Shown here in pieces: positions 42,953 to 51,525 of a stretch of DNA of 64,000 nucleotides. The first letter of the stretch is position 1. Every line of letters starts with the position of its first letter. The DNA lies in assembly GCF_004102025.1 (NCBI RefSeq), contig NZ_CP025228.1, positions 3,658,001-3,722,000 on the forward strand, in the 5' to 3' direction. This DNA comes from Actinomyces qiguomingii. Lineage in GTDB: Bacteria; Actinomycetota; Actinomycetes; Actinomycetales; Actinomycetaceae. A program made the position numbers and the translations under genes. The notes below the pieces were generated by a model, which saw only the letters and a program-made list of their open reading frames with translations, did not search any database and had not been told where the DNA came from.

Positions 42953-43859
42953 GAGGGTTATTCATGGGGTGTATGTGAATATGAGTGCGAGTGTGGCGGT
43001 GATGGTTTGTGGGAAGGTTTGTATGGGGCGGCGGTAGCCGGTGTGTAGGACGCGCCAGGTCTTGAGGTTGGCGATGGCTCTTTCTACTACGTAGCGGATG
43101 CGGTTGATGGAGGTGTTGTAGGCCCTGTCGGCCTCTGGCAGGGGCCCTCCGGGCTGCTTTTTGACCGGGGTGATCATGCCCAGCCCGATATAGCCCTTGT
43201 CTCGGATATGGAGGGCGGCAGTGGCGCTGTCGGGCAGGTGGTGGGGCGGGACGTCCAGTAGGCCGCTGGCGCGCAGTGCGGCGGCGTCATGCGTGGCGCC
43301 GGGCAGCGGGTCGCCCACCCAGGCGATCGCCCCGGAGGGGGTGCAGGCCACCTGCACGTTCAGCCCGGTGGTGCGGTACTTGCCCGAGAACAAGCCCGGC
43401 ACGCCCTTCCAGTCCCAGGTTTTCAGCACGGTGCCGTCAATGATCAGGGTTTGAGTGGGGTCGATGTCCTCCACTGTGGGCACGCCCCGTCCCAGGGCAT
43501 CGGCAATGAGAGCGGTGTAGGAGCTGATGATGCGGGAGGCGGTGGGCTGGGAGATGTCGAAGATCTCGGCCAGCAGCTCCTGGCTGGTGTTGTGCCGCAG
43601 GGCCATCACGGTCAGCTTGATGCGCTGGTACAGGCCCAGCACCCGGGAGCCGGCCACCGGCAGGTCCCCCTGGTTGTGCAAGATGGCGCACAGGTCCTGA
43701 GGCTGGTGGCGGTCGAGCTTCGTGCTAGCATTCATTACTGACGGTCCGTTCTTCGAGGCTATTCACGGTCAAATGAATCCTCGCAGGAACGGACCGTCCC
43801 AACCCTCACCCGCTATACGCGTGTCGCGAACCCCCCCACACCCCCTATGAATAACCCTC
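42953..43859. mobile_element. IS5-family insertion sequence with 3-bp target duplication
   Basis: 907 bp. The inverted ends are GAGGGTTATTCATGGGG (left) and GAGGGTTATTCATAGGG (right, read inward), with a CCG target duplication at 42950-42952 and 43860-43862. It carries one transposase gene on the minus strand. It disrupts the inner hairpin of MITE-like copy C. Confidence 0.88.
42962..43735 (-). CDS. IS5-family transposase
   Basis: 257 residues. The N-terminal helix-turn-helix (about residues 35-85: LYQRIKLTVMALRHN, LLAEIFDISQPTASRI) resembles the HTH_Tnp_4 type. The DDE_Tnp_4 catalytic domain follows: LIIDGTVLKTW (Asp), GATHDAAALRASG (Asp), and VVERAIANLKTWRVL (Glu). The frame appears intact. 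The start ATG follows a purine-poor spacer; the first Met fits the family N-terminus. Confidence 0.92.
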   Translation of the reverse strand: MNASTKLDRHQPQDLCAILHNQGDLPVAGSRVLGLYQRIKLTVMALRHNTSQELLAEIFDISQPTASRIISSYTALIADALGRGVPTVEDIDPTQTLIIDGTVLKTWDWKGVPGLFSGKYRTTGLNVQVACTPSGAIAWVGDPLPGATHDAAALRASGLLDVPPHHLPDSATAALHIRDKGYIGLGMITPVKKQPGGPLPEADRAYNTSINRIRYVVERAIANLKTWRVLHTGYRRPIQTFPQTITATLALIFTYTP

Positions 43860-44343
43860 CCGGATTCGGCACGACCGAGGATCCCGCATCCGGTGGCGCT
43901 CACCGCAGCGGCATGATTCCAATGAATCTGAGGGCGTGTGCCGGGCGGGGCGGGGTGTTCGTGCCGATTCCGGACACTTTGGCTCGCAGGCGCCGGCCTA
44001 CCGTCCTAGTGTGGGTGGGCAGGCCCGGGCGTCTGGTTGCCGGCCAGGCCCCCTTTGCTCGATCGGCTGGGACGCCTTTGGCGATGAACTCGGCCCGCAG
44101 ACCTGCCGGGCGCACGGCTCAGCCGGGCCCGCAGACCGGCCGGGCGCGCGGCCCTGCCGGGCGCGCGGCTCGGCCGGGCCAGCTGCTGACCACGTTCGCG
44201 GCCTGCGGCATCTTGACTGTTGACCGCGGGTGCGCCGGCGTCCGAGGCATCCGCACCGGTCTGAATCAGCGCCCCCGCACCCGGACCACCCAGCTGCGGA
44301 TGGACCGTCTGCCTGCCGTTGGACCACCTGAAACGCACTGTTA

Positions 44344-45823
44344 TGTCTCAGGACATCGGTGACAGTTCTGTCTCAGGACATCGGTGACAGTTCTGGCTGT
44401 TTGGGTGGTGACACTTCGGGTCGGATTGGGGCATGAGTTCAGCGAACCGTCGTGTCGATCCGCGTGTGCGCCTGGAGATTGTCCGGTGGCCTGATGACGC
44501 CCCGCGCGGGGCGGTCACCACCTTCTGCGCCGAGCAGTCCATCTCACGTAAGACCTTTTATGCGATCCGTGCCCGAGCTCGCGCCGAGGGCGAGGCCGCG
44601 GCCCTTGAGCCTCGCTCCACGAGACCACGTAGGAGTCCTTCGGCCATCAGTGCTGATCAGCGCACCCAGGCCCTGGACGTGCGTGCCGCGCTAGAGAGCT
44701 CTGGCCTGGACTGCGGCCCGATCAGCGTGCACGACAAGATGCAGGCCATGGGCCTTCAGGCGCCCTCGCCGGCGTCCCTGGCCCGGATCTTCCGCGCCGC
44801 CGGCGTGGCCCGCGCCGAGCCGGCCAAAAGGCCCCGGGCGGCATGGCGCCGTTTCGTCTACCCCGCCCCGAACGCCTGCTGGCAGACGGGGCGCCACCGA
44901 ATACGTACTGGCCGGCGGCCGCAAGGCCGTCATCTTCCAGCTCATCGACGACCACTCCCGCCTGGCGGTTGCGTCCCTGGTCGCCGCCTCCGAGACCAGT
45001 CAGGCGGCCATCGCCACCTTCGACAAGGCCGTCGCCCGCTACGGAGTGCCCCAGCGGCTGCTGACCGACAACGGGGTCGCCTTGAATCCCACCCGACGCG
45101 GCCGCAAAGGCAAGCTGGTCGGCCACGTGCGCTCCCTGGGGGTGGAACCGATCACCGGCAAGCCGTACAAGCCCACTACCCAGGGCAAGAACGAGCGCTT
45201 CCACCAGACCCTGTTCCGCTACCTCGACGCTCAGCCCCTGGCCCTCACCATCGCCGAGCTTCAGGCACAGGTCGACGCCTTCGACCACATCTACAACACC
45301 GAACGCCGCAACCAGGCCCTTCCCGGGAGGATGACACCCCAGCAGGCGTGGGACGCCACCCCCACCGCCATCCCGCCAAGACCCGCCCCACCCGACGAGA
45401 CCGTGTCCGTGGGCGGTCCGCCCGCACCCACTGTTACCGCCTCGGGCCAGCCCACACGAGGTGCCAGACCACCCGAGCGCCGCAAGACCCCACCCTCAGG
45501 GACCCGGCAGGTATGCGTCGGCGCCAACGGGACCGTCAACCTGGCCTCGATCACGTTCCTGGTCTCCAAGGCCTACGCCGGCAGCCAGGTCATCATCGAC
45601 TACAACCCCGACACGATCATCATCACCACCACCGACGGCGAGGTCCTCGCTCAACACACCTGGCCCGCACCCGGCACCCGCTACGTCTCCACCCACACAC
45701 ACCCAACCCCACCAACCAGCACCGACCACCACACCCCACAAGACCCAGAACTGTCACCGATGTCCTGACACACCAAGTGTCACCGATGTCCTGACACAAA
45801 ACTGTCACCGATGTCCTGAGACA
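44344..45823. mobile_element. IS481-family insertion sequence with multiplied ends
   Basis: 1480 bp bounded by the end motif TGTCTCAGGACATCGGTGAC. The motif occurs twice in tandem at the left (44344 and about 44370) and three times at the right (to 45823, inverted). A 17-bp direct repeat ACCACCTGAAACGCACT flanks the element (44323-44339 and 45828-45844), which is either a long target duplication or part of the disrupted repeat. The transposase gene is frameshifted. Confidence 0.85.
44433..45768 (+). pseudogene. IS481-family transposase gene with a frameshift
   Basis: The N-terminal part (MSSANRRVDPRVRLEIVRWP... to FVYPAPNACWQ, helix-turn-helix regions) is in one frame. The catalytic part (ATEYVLAGGRKAVIFQLIDD..., VPQRLLTDNGVALNP, TTQGKNERFHQTLFRYL, FDHIYNTERRNQALPG) continues one frame over. 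The shift lies at CAGACGGGGCG (about 44883-44893), exactly where the first catalytic Asp (TDATEY) is expected. A single extra base would explain it. It is either inactive or a sequencing error in a GC-rich run. The C-terminal 80 residues are an extra domain (VCVGANGTVNLASITFLVSK). Confidence 0.85.
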
Positions 45824-46073
45824 TCACACCACCTGAAACGCACTCTCAGACGGTCCAAACGCAGAAACGCGGTCCAAGCGCAAAAGCCCGGTCCAAGTAC
45901 GCGGCCAGCAGCCGACCGGGCCCACACTGAAGCCGGCCGCCAGGCCGCCCCCGCCACCGACGCGGCCGGCAGCCGACCGGGCCCACACCCACCAACGCCA
46001 ACACCCTCAAACCCGAAGACCCCCGTCACCGAAGCTCAGCATCAGATAGGAGTCGGTCACGCAACCACACACC

Positions 46074-46229
46074 GAGGTCGGTCGAAGCCTCGCAACTTCG
46101 ACCGACCTCGACGGTTATATCGACCGAACTCGGTGGTTATTTCGACCGACCTCGGTGGATGGGGCGGTGGATGGGGCGGTGGATGGGGCGGTGGATGGGG
46201 CGGTGGATGGGGCGGTGGATGGGGCGGGA
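46074..46229. repeat. palindromic-unit array D and six 12-bp tandem repeats
   Basis: Units of the ACCGARYTCGGT family (for example ACCGAGGTCGGT and ACCGAACTCGGT) occur at about 46074-46160, three of them 22 bases apart, directly followed by about six perfect copies of GGATGGGGCGGT (46156-46229). The block lies downstream of the PTS operon, which ends at 46250. Confidence 0.85.
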
Positions 46230-46249
46230 GCGGGAGGCGTGGGGCGGGG

Positions 46250-47119
46250 CTATAGGCCGAGCCAGCCGGTCCAGGCTCCGAGGATGCCGATTGCGAACAT
46301 GCCGAGGATGATCCATAGGGCATTGATCTTCTTGTTCAGCAGCCACATGCATATGAAGGTCAGCCCCAGCGCCGCGCAGCCAGGCAGAAGATCATCAAGG
46401 ACGTTCTGCAAGGTGGTCACAGTGGTACCGCCGTCCTCGGTCTCGACCTTGGAGACCACCACGGGGAATATGATTGTCGTCCACTTGGCCACCAGAGCGC
46501 CCATGACGAACAGACCGGTGATGGCGGCGATCTGGGTGATGCGCTTGAGCTGGCCGCCGCCAACCTCGGTCACCATCGCGGTGCCGCGCTCATACCCCCA
46601 CTTCAGGCCGTACCAGCGCACCAGAATGCGGATGATATTGATGCCCAGGAAGTAGATGAGCGGACCGAGTATGGATCCGTTAAGAGCCAGCGAGGCTCCC
46701 AGGGCACCAAGCACGGGCCGCGCGGTGCCCCAGAAGATGGGGTCGCCGACGCCGGCCAGCGGGCCCATGAGACCGACCTTGACGTTGGTGATGGTGTCAT
46801 CACCGATGTCCTCACCCTTGGCACGCTGCTCTTCCATGGCGGCGGTGACGCCGAAGACCACCGAAGAGATCCAGGGGTGGGTGTTGTAGAACTCCAGGTG
46901 CCGCCTGAGGGCGGCCGCCTGCTGAGCCTTGTCGGAGGGGTAGAACCTCTTGATCGCCGGCATGAGGGTCATGCAGAAACCCATCGCCTGCATACGCTCA
47001 AAGTTGAAGGAGCCCAACAGGAACGTTGAGCGCCAGTACATGCTCCGCAGATCGCGGTCGGTGAGCATGCGCCCGGTGTCGGGAGCGGCGCCAGTGGCAG
47101 TAGACATCTCGGTAGACAT
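46250..47119 (-). CDS. PTS mannose/fructose/sorbose-family IID component
   Basis: 289 residues with the EIID-Man signature: LTDRDLRSMYWRSTFLLGSFNFERMQAMGF at the N-terminus, HPWISSVVFGVTAAMEEQRA, and GPLAGVGDPIFWGTARPVLGAL. A membrane C-terminus ends in the helix LWIILGMFAIGILGAWTGWL. With IIC it forms the sugar channel. Last gene of the IIA-IIB-IIC-IID operon, the same order as levDEFG of Bacillus subtilis. The start could also be the Met five codons later. Confidence 0.95.
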   Translation of the reverse strand: MSTEMSTATGAAPDTGRMLTDRDLRSMYWRSTFLLGSFNFERMQAMGFCMTLMPAIKRFYPSDKAQQAAALRRHLEFYNTHPWISSVVFGVTAAMEEQRAKGEDIGDDTITNVKVGLMGPLAGVGDPIFWGTARPVLGALGASLALNGSILGPLIYFLGINIIRILVRWYGLKWGYERGTAMVTEVGGGQLKRITQIAAITGLFVMGALVAKWTTIIFPVVVSKVETEDGGTTVTTLQNVLDDLLPGCAALGLTFICMWLLNKKINALWIILGMFAIGILGAWTGWLGL

Positions 47120-47151
47120 GATCTTGCTTCCTTCTTAGTTCCTTGCCTCGG

Positions 47152-48006
47152 TCAGTCGAGCTCGTCGTCGAGTTCGTCGTCCAGGTCGTCGTCCAGCCCG
47201 CCGGAAGCGCCCGCGGCAACCGGGGCCGGCCGTGGCAGCTTGACCGACTCGTGGAACTCGGGGTTGAGCTGCACGTAGATGAAGGCGAGGCACACGCCCA
47301 GGATGCCCAGGGCTACCAGGGTAATGCCGGTCTCCAGGGTGGTCATGAACTGGGCCACAATGAAGCCGATGAAGAAGAACGGCATCAGCTTGCGCGCCCG
47401 CATCATGTTGATGACCATGGCATAGCCGACGACGACGATGAAGCCGCCGGCGATTTGCAGTCCCTCAGTGATGACACTGGGGATGGCGTCCAGGGCGTTC
47501 TGTACGGCGTCACCAGAGGCGACGGCCGCGACAATCGCGGTGGGGACGGCCACGCGCAGACCCTGTAGGGACAGGGCCACGAAGTGCATGATCTGAATGG
47601 CCCGCATATTGGCCTGTTCCGCGAAGCGGTCGGCCTGGTGGGCGAAGAACACGTTGATGGTGCGAACGAAGATGGTCAGCGCCTGGCCCGCCACGGCCAG
47701 AGGCACGGCAACGGCAATTGCCTCCGCCTGGGTCTGTCCGCCGGCTATGACAATGACCGTGGACACGGTTGAGGCCAGTGCCGCATCGGGTGCCATCGCG
47801 GCACCGACGTTCATCCAGCCGAGGCTGAGCAACTCAAGGCTGCCGCCAACCATGATGCCGGTGGTCGGATCACCCAGGGCGATCCCGGTCAGGGTGCAGG
47901 CAATGATGGGTCGATAGAACATGCGTTCGTCCAGAACGGAGTCGCAACCGGCCAGGAAGGCCACAAGGGTCACGAGTATGATCTGGACAGCACCGATTTC
48001 ATGCAT
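47152..48006 (-). CDS. PTS mannose/fructose/sorbose-family IIC component
   Basis: 284 residues, polytopic membrane protein with the EIIC-Man features LDERMFYRPIIACTLTGIALGD, GGSLELLSLGWMNVGAAMAPDAALAS, and the helices at VAGQALTIFVRTINVFFAHQ. The C-terminus carries an unusual acidic tail ending LDDDLDDELDDELD, in the cytoplasm if the topology is standard. 32 bases upstream of the IID gene. Confidence 0.95.
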   Translation of the reverse strand: MHEIGAVQIILVTLVAFLAGCDSVLDERMFYRPIIACTLTGIALGDPTTGIMVGGSLELLSLGWMNVGAAMAPDAALASTVSTVIVIAGGQTQAEAIAVAVPLAVAGQALTIFVRTINVFFAHQADRFAEQANMRAIQIMHFVALSLQGLRVAVPTAIVAAVASGDAVQNALDAIPSVITEGLQIAGGFIVVVGYAMVINMMRARKLMPFFFIGFIVAQFMTTLETGITLVALGILGVCLAFIYVQLNPEFHESVKLPRPAPVAAGASGGLDDDLDDELDDELD

Positions 48007-48045
48007 GAGAGTGCTTCCTGGTGGGGATGGATATCGGGTAGGGGA

Positions 48046-48540
48046 TCAGCCGATGAAGCCCTTGGACTTCAACGCCTCCATCAGTCCGGAGCGTCCGGAG
48101 GAGGGGACCTGCTGGATGTACTGGGTGATGCCGCGGGAGTCGATCTCCTGGAAGGCCTTGACGTCCTCATCGGAGACGTAGACGGCCTGGGACAGAGCCT
48201 TGGTGCCCTGTTTGAAGGTCATGCCGCCGACGTTGACCTCATCGGCCTTGATGCCCAGGTCGAGCAGGCGCACGATGTCCTCCGGGGTCTCCACGACGAT
48301 GACCGCCTTGAGGTTCTCGTACTTGGGGTTCTTGTAGACGCGGGCGGCCTTGGCGACGGTCAGCACGTGGACCTTCACCTTGCCACCGCCGGTCTGCAGC
48401 ATGAGCGTCTTGCGCAGCTCGTCGTTGGCGGCGCCGTCGGAGACGGCGAGGATGGCCTCGGCTCCCAGGGAGCCGGCCCAGTTGTTGGCGACCTGGCCGT
48501 GAACCAGGCGGGAATCGATGCGCAGGAGCTTGATGTCCAT
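48046..48540 (-). CDS. PTS mannose/fructose/sorbose-family IIB component
   Basis: 164 residues, cytoplasmic phosphotransferase. The phospho-acceptor His is in RIDSRLVHGQVANNW (His14). VNVGGMTFKQGTKAL is the conserved loop near the C-terminus. The start ATG overlaps the end of the IIA gene by one base (48540), so the two are coupled. Confidence 0.96.
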   Translation of the reverse strand: MDIKLLRIDSRLVHGQVANNWAGSLGAEAILAVSDGAANDELRKTLMLQTGGGKVKVHVLTVAKAARVYKNPKYENLKAVIVVETPEDIVRLLDLGIKADEVNVGGMTFKQGTKALSQAVYVSDEDVKAFQEIDSRGITQYIQQVPSSGRSGLMEALKSKGFIG

Positions 48541-48992
48541 CAGAGCTCGTCTCCTTCGTCGTCGTCGGAATCGGTGTTGGCGGGCGGTGTGAAGATCTCG
48601 GACAGGACCTTGACGCCGCCCGCGCCGGAGGTCTTGGCCACCTCGACCAGTTCGGCCAGGTCGCCGCCGGCCAGGCGGCGGCCGAGGACTTCAATGAGCA
48701 TGGGCAGGTTCACCCCGGTGACCACGTCGGCGTCTTCGCGGGCCGCGGCGAAGCGGGCGGCGGCGTTGTAGGGGCTGCCGCCGAGCAGGTCCACGAGGAT
48801 GAGGTACTGGCCCGAGGCGGAGGACTCGACGGCGTCGGCGTATTTCGCCAAGAGATCGTCCGGCCCCTCACCGGGATCGAAGCTGATGGGGACGACGTCG
48901 TCCTGCGGACCGGCGATCATGGCGGCGGAGTTGAGCAGCCCCTCCGCCAAATGACCGTGGGCCGCGACGATTACTGCAACTGATGACTGCAA
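48540..48992 (-). CDS. PTS mannose/fructose/sorbose-family IIA component
   Basis: 150 residues. The phospho-acceptor His is in VIVAAHGHLAEGLLNSAAMI (AHGxxAEG, His12). DLLGGSPYNAA is the family loop, and VTGVNLPMLIEVL follows. The C-terminus is a disordered acidic tail (PPANTDSDDDEGDEL), not typical of the family and matching the acidic tail on IIC. First gene of the operon. A candidate operator lies about 80 bases upstream of its start. Confidence 0.95.
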   Translation of the reverse strand: MQSSVAVIVAAHGHLAEGLLNSAAMIAGPQDDVVPISFDPGEGPDDLLAKYADAVESSASGQYLILVDLLGGSPYNAAARFAAAREDADVVTGVNLPMLIEVLGRRLAGGDLAELVEVAKTSGAGGVKVLSEIFTPPANTDSDDDEGDEL

Positions 48993-49073
48993 CGGCGGGC
49001 TCCTGCCAGTTACGCACCGCGGGGGCGGTGCCTGTCGATTGATAGGGACATAGCCGCGACGCCGTGCCCCCGA

Positions 49074-49093
49074 TTGGCAAAAGCATATGCCAA
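49074..49093. promoter_or_regulatory. candidate operator of the PTS operon
   Basis: Inverted repeat TTGGCA (49074-49079) and TGCCAA (49088-49093) with an 8-base AT-rich spacer lies about 80 bases upstream of the IIA start, in the 156-base gap between the PTS operon and nadE. The symmetry suits a LacI-type or similar regulator; no regulator gene is adjacent. Confidence 0.45.
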
Positions 49094-49148
49094 ATCGTTT
49101 GAACGGACGACGGTCTATGACGAGTCACACAGTAGCACCCCGATGCGC

Positions 49149-51353
49149 TCATATCTCGGGAACGTTGCGCTCAATTTCGGCGAGCCATGGACCGGCGTCG
49201 GCGTCGGAGGGCATGCGCCAGTCGCCGCGCGGGGAGAGCGTGCCGCCAGCGACCACCTTCGGCCCATTGGGGAGCGTGGAGCGCTTGAACTGGTTGGCGA
49301 AGAAGCGACGGAAGAAGACCAGCTCCCACTTGCGGATGTCCGCAAGGGTGTAGGCAACCCGGTCCTCCTCCGGCAGGCCGGCCGGCCAGTCCCCCACGCT
49401 CGGGTCCGCCCAGGCCTTCTCCGCCAAGAAGGCGATGCGGGACGGGCGCGCGCCGTGGCGCAGCACATGCCACAGGGTGAAGTCCTGCAGGACGTAGGGG
49501 CCGATGCGGGCCTGAGTGGACTGGATGGGCTCGCCGTCGTCGGCCGGGACCAGCTCGGGGCTGATCTCGGTGTTCAGCACCGCCAGCAGAATCTCGCAGG
49601 CGCGATCCGAGAAGAGCCGCTCGGAGATCACCCAGCGGATCAGGTGCTGGATCAGCGTTTTGGGGATGCCGGCATTGACGCCGTAGTGGGCCATCTGGTC
49701 ACCCACCCCGAAGGTGCACCAGCCCAAAGCCAGTTCGGACAGATCGCCGGTGCCGAGCACAATGCCGCCGCGGGCGCCGGCGATACGGAATAGGAAGTCG
49801 GTGCGCAGGCCGGCCTGCACGTTCTCGAAGGTGACGTCGTAGACCTCACGGCCGCGTTCACCACGCCCGTAGGGGTGGTCCATTGCGGTGAGCATCTGCT
49901 CGGCGACGGGGCGGATATCTAGCTCCTCCACGTGACAGCCCAGCGCCTCGGCCAGGGCCAAGGCGTTGTGCTTGGTGGCGGCGGAGGTGGCGAAGCCGGG
50001 CATGGTGATGGCGTGGATGTCCGTGCGGGGCCGGCCGAGCCGGTCCATGGCCCGTGCGGCGACGATGAGCGCGTGCGTGGAGTCAAGTCCACCCGAGACG
50101 CCGATAACGATCTTGGGGCTGCCGATGGCGGTCAGCCGCTGCACCAGGGCGGACACTTGGATGTTGTAGGCCTCGTAGCAGTCCTGGGCCAGACGCTCGG
50201 GATCGTTGGGAACGAAAGGGAAGCGGTCGACGTCGCGCCGCAGGCCGATATCGGTGCGGGGGACGGCGATGTCGAAGCCAAGCTCCCGGAAGCCGCCCGG
50301 GGAGGCGATGTCGGCCGGCACCATACTGCTGTGCTCATCGGCACGGAAGGCGTAGTCGAGCATCCGACGGTTGTCATCGAAGGTGCCCTGACGCAGCCTC
50401 TCGGCGCGCAGCCCCTCAAGGTCCACGTCCACGACAGTGGCGCGAGCCCCGTCCGGGAATCGCTCGGTCTGCCCCAGCAGGGTGCCATTCTCGTAGACGA
50501 AGGTCTGCCCATCCCAGGCCAGGTCGGTGGAGGACTCCCCCTGCCCGGCGGCCGCATAGATGTAGGCGGCCAGGTTTCGGGAGCTGGAGGCGCGGGCCAG
50601 CAGTCGGCGCTGCTCGGCACGGCCCACGGTGACCGGGGAGCCGGAGAGGTTTACCAGTACGGTGGCGCCGGCGAGCGCCGCCATGGACGACGGCGGCACC
50701 GGCACCCACATGTCCTCGCATATCTCCACGTGGAAGATCAGACCCGGCACGTTGGCGACGTTGAAGAGCAGGTTCTCTCCGAGCGGCGCGCTCACGCCGT
50801 CGGGCCCGGGGCCGACGCCGGGAAGGCGGACGGTGGGGGGCAGGTTGCCGACCCCGGCAGCGAAGTGCCGGGACTCGTAGAACTCCCGGTAGCTAGGCAC
50901 ATAGGACTTGGGGGCGACGCCGCGCACCACCCCGCCCTGGATGACTACGGCACAGTTGAACAGCCGGTCGCCCACACGCAGGGGCGCGCCGACCACCAGC
51001 GCGGGCAGAAAATCCTTGCTGGCCACACGCAACGTCCTAATGGCCGCGAGCACCTCTTTCAGGAGCGTTTCCTGCTGAAAGAGGTCGTCGACGGAGTAGC
51101 CGGTCAGACACAGCTCAGGGAAGACGGCCAGGCAGACTCCGTCCTCGGAGAGCCGTTCGGCCTGCTCGATGATGGCGGCCGCATTGGCGGCCGGGTTCCC
51201 CAGGACCACCGGCAGGGTCACCGCGGCCACACGTGCGAAGCCCTGGTCGTAGGCGGAGCGAAAGTTGAAATCGGGACGCGCCTGCGCGCAGGTGTCGGCC
51301 GAGTCGGGGCTGGCGGTGCTTCCAGTGCTGTCGGTGCGCTCCGGGTTGCTCAT
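49149..51353 (-). CDS. nadE: glutamine-dependent NAD+ synthetase
   Basis: 734 residues in the usual two-domain layout. The N-terminal nitrilase-type glutaminase domain has a catalytic Glu in AVFPELCLTGYSVDDLF, a Lys in GVAPKSYVPSYREFYE and a Cys in FHVEICEDMWVP. The C-terminal NAD synthase domain has PP-loop VSGGLDSTHALIVAA. It forms NAD+ from nicotinate adenine dinucleotide, ATP and glutamine-derived ammonia. It is placed between the PTS operon and the fructanase gene but is functionally unrelated to sugar use. Confidence 0.96.
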   Translation of the reverse strand: MSNPERTDSTGSTASPDSADTCAQARPDFNFRSAYDQGFARVAAVTLPVVLGNPAANAAAIIEQAERLSEDGVCLAVFPELCLTGYSVDDLFQQETLLKEVLAAIRTLRVASKDFLPALVVGAPLRVGDRLFNCAVVIQGGVVRGVAPKSYVPSYREFYESRHFAAGVGNLPPTVRLPGVGPGPDGVSAPLGENLLFNVANVPGLIFHVEICEDMWVPVPPSSMAALAGATVLVNLSGSPVTVGRAEQRRLLARASSSRNLAAYIYAAAGQGESSTDLAWDGQTFVYENGTLLGQTERFPDGARATVVDVDLEGLRAERLRQGTFDDNRRMLDYAFRADEHSSMVPADIASPGGFRELGFDIAVPRTDIGLRRDVDRFPFVPNDPERLAQDCYEAYNIQVSALVQRLTAIGSPKIVIGVSGGLDSTHALIVAARAMDRLGRPRTDIHAITMPGFATSAATKHNALALAEALGCHVEELDIRPVAEQMLTAMDHPYGRGERGREVYDVTFENVQAGLRTDFLFRIAGARGGIVLGTGDLSELALGWCTFGVGDQMAHYGVNAGIPKTLIQHLIRWVISERLFSDRACEILLAVLNTEISPELVPADDGEPIQSTQARIGPYVLQDFTLWHVLRHGARPSRIAFLAEKAWADPSVGDWPAGLPEEDRVAYTLADIRKWELVFFRRFFANQFKRSTLPNGPKVVAGGTLSPRGDWRMPSDADAGPWLAEIERNVPEI

Positions 51354-51525
51354 GGCCCGATCCTGGCACAGCCCAGCTGCCGACTCTTGTCAAATCGTTT
51401 TGTTGGTCGTAGTGTCTCTTTCAAGCCGGGGCCGCCCCCGGGTTCACAAGGGCCCGCACGGGCCCGCCCGGAGTCGGTCCGGCCGTTTTCATCCCCTACC
51501 CCTGACCGCATCGAAGGAGATGCAT

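Larger units (their letters stand above)
42837..46022. mobile_element. MITE-like element, copy C, interrupted by two insertion sequences
   Basis: The left end GGCTTCTCCGGTTCGGGG and right end (read inward) GGTCTTCGGGTTTGAGGG frame a segment whose body matches copy B. It is split by an IS5-like element (42953-43859) and an IS481-like element (44344-45823). With both removed it is close to 800 bp, like copy B. The inner hairpin is rebuilt when the IS5-like element is removed, since left GTGTCCG joins GATTCGGCACGA. The non-IS stretches (43860-44343 and 45824-46022) hold no genes. Confidence 0.55.

Noticed and set aside
46156..46229. 12-bp GGATGGGGCGGT repeats as coding sequence
   Set aside because: Frames through it give only low-complexity Gly-Trp or Pro-His runs without start sites; it is simple tandem repetition after the PTS operon.
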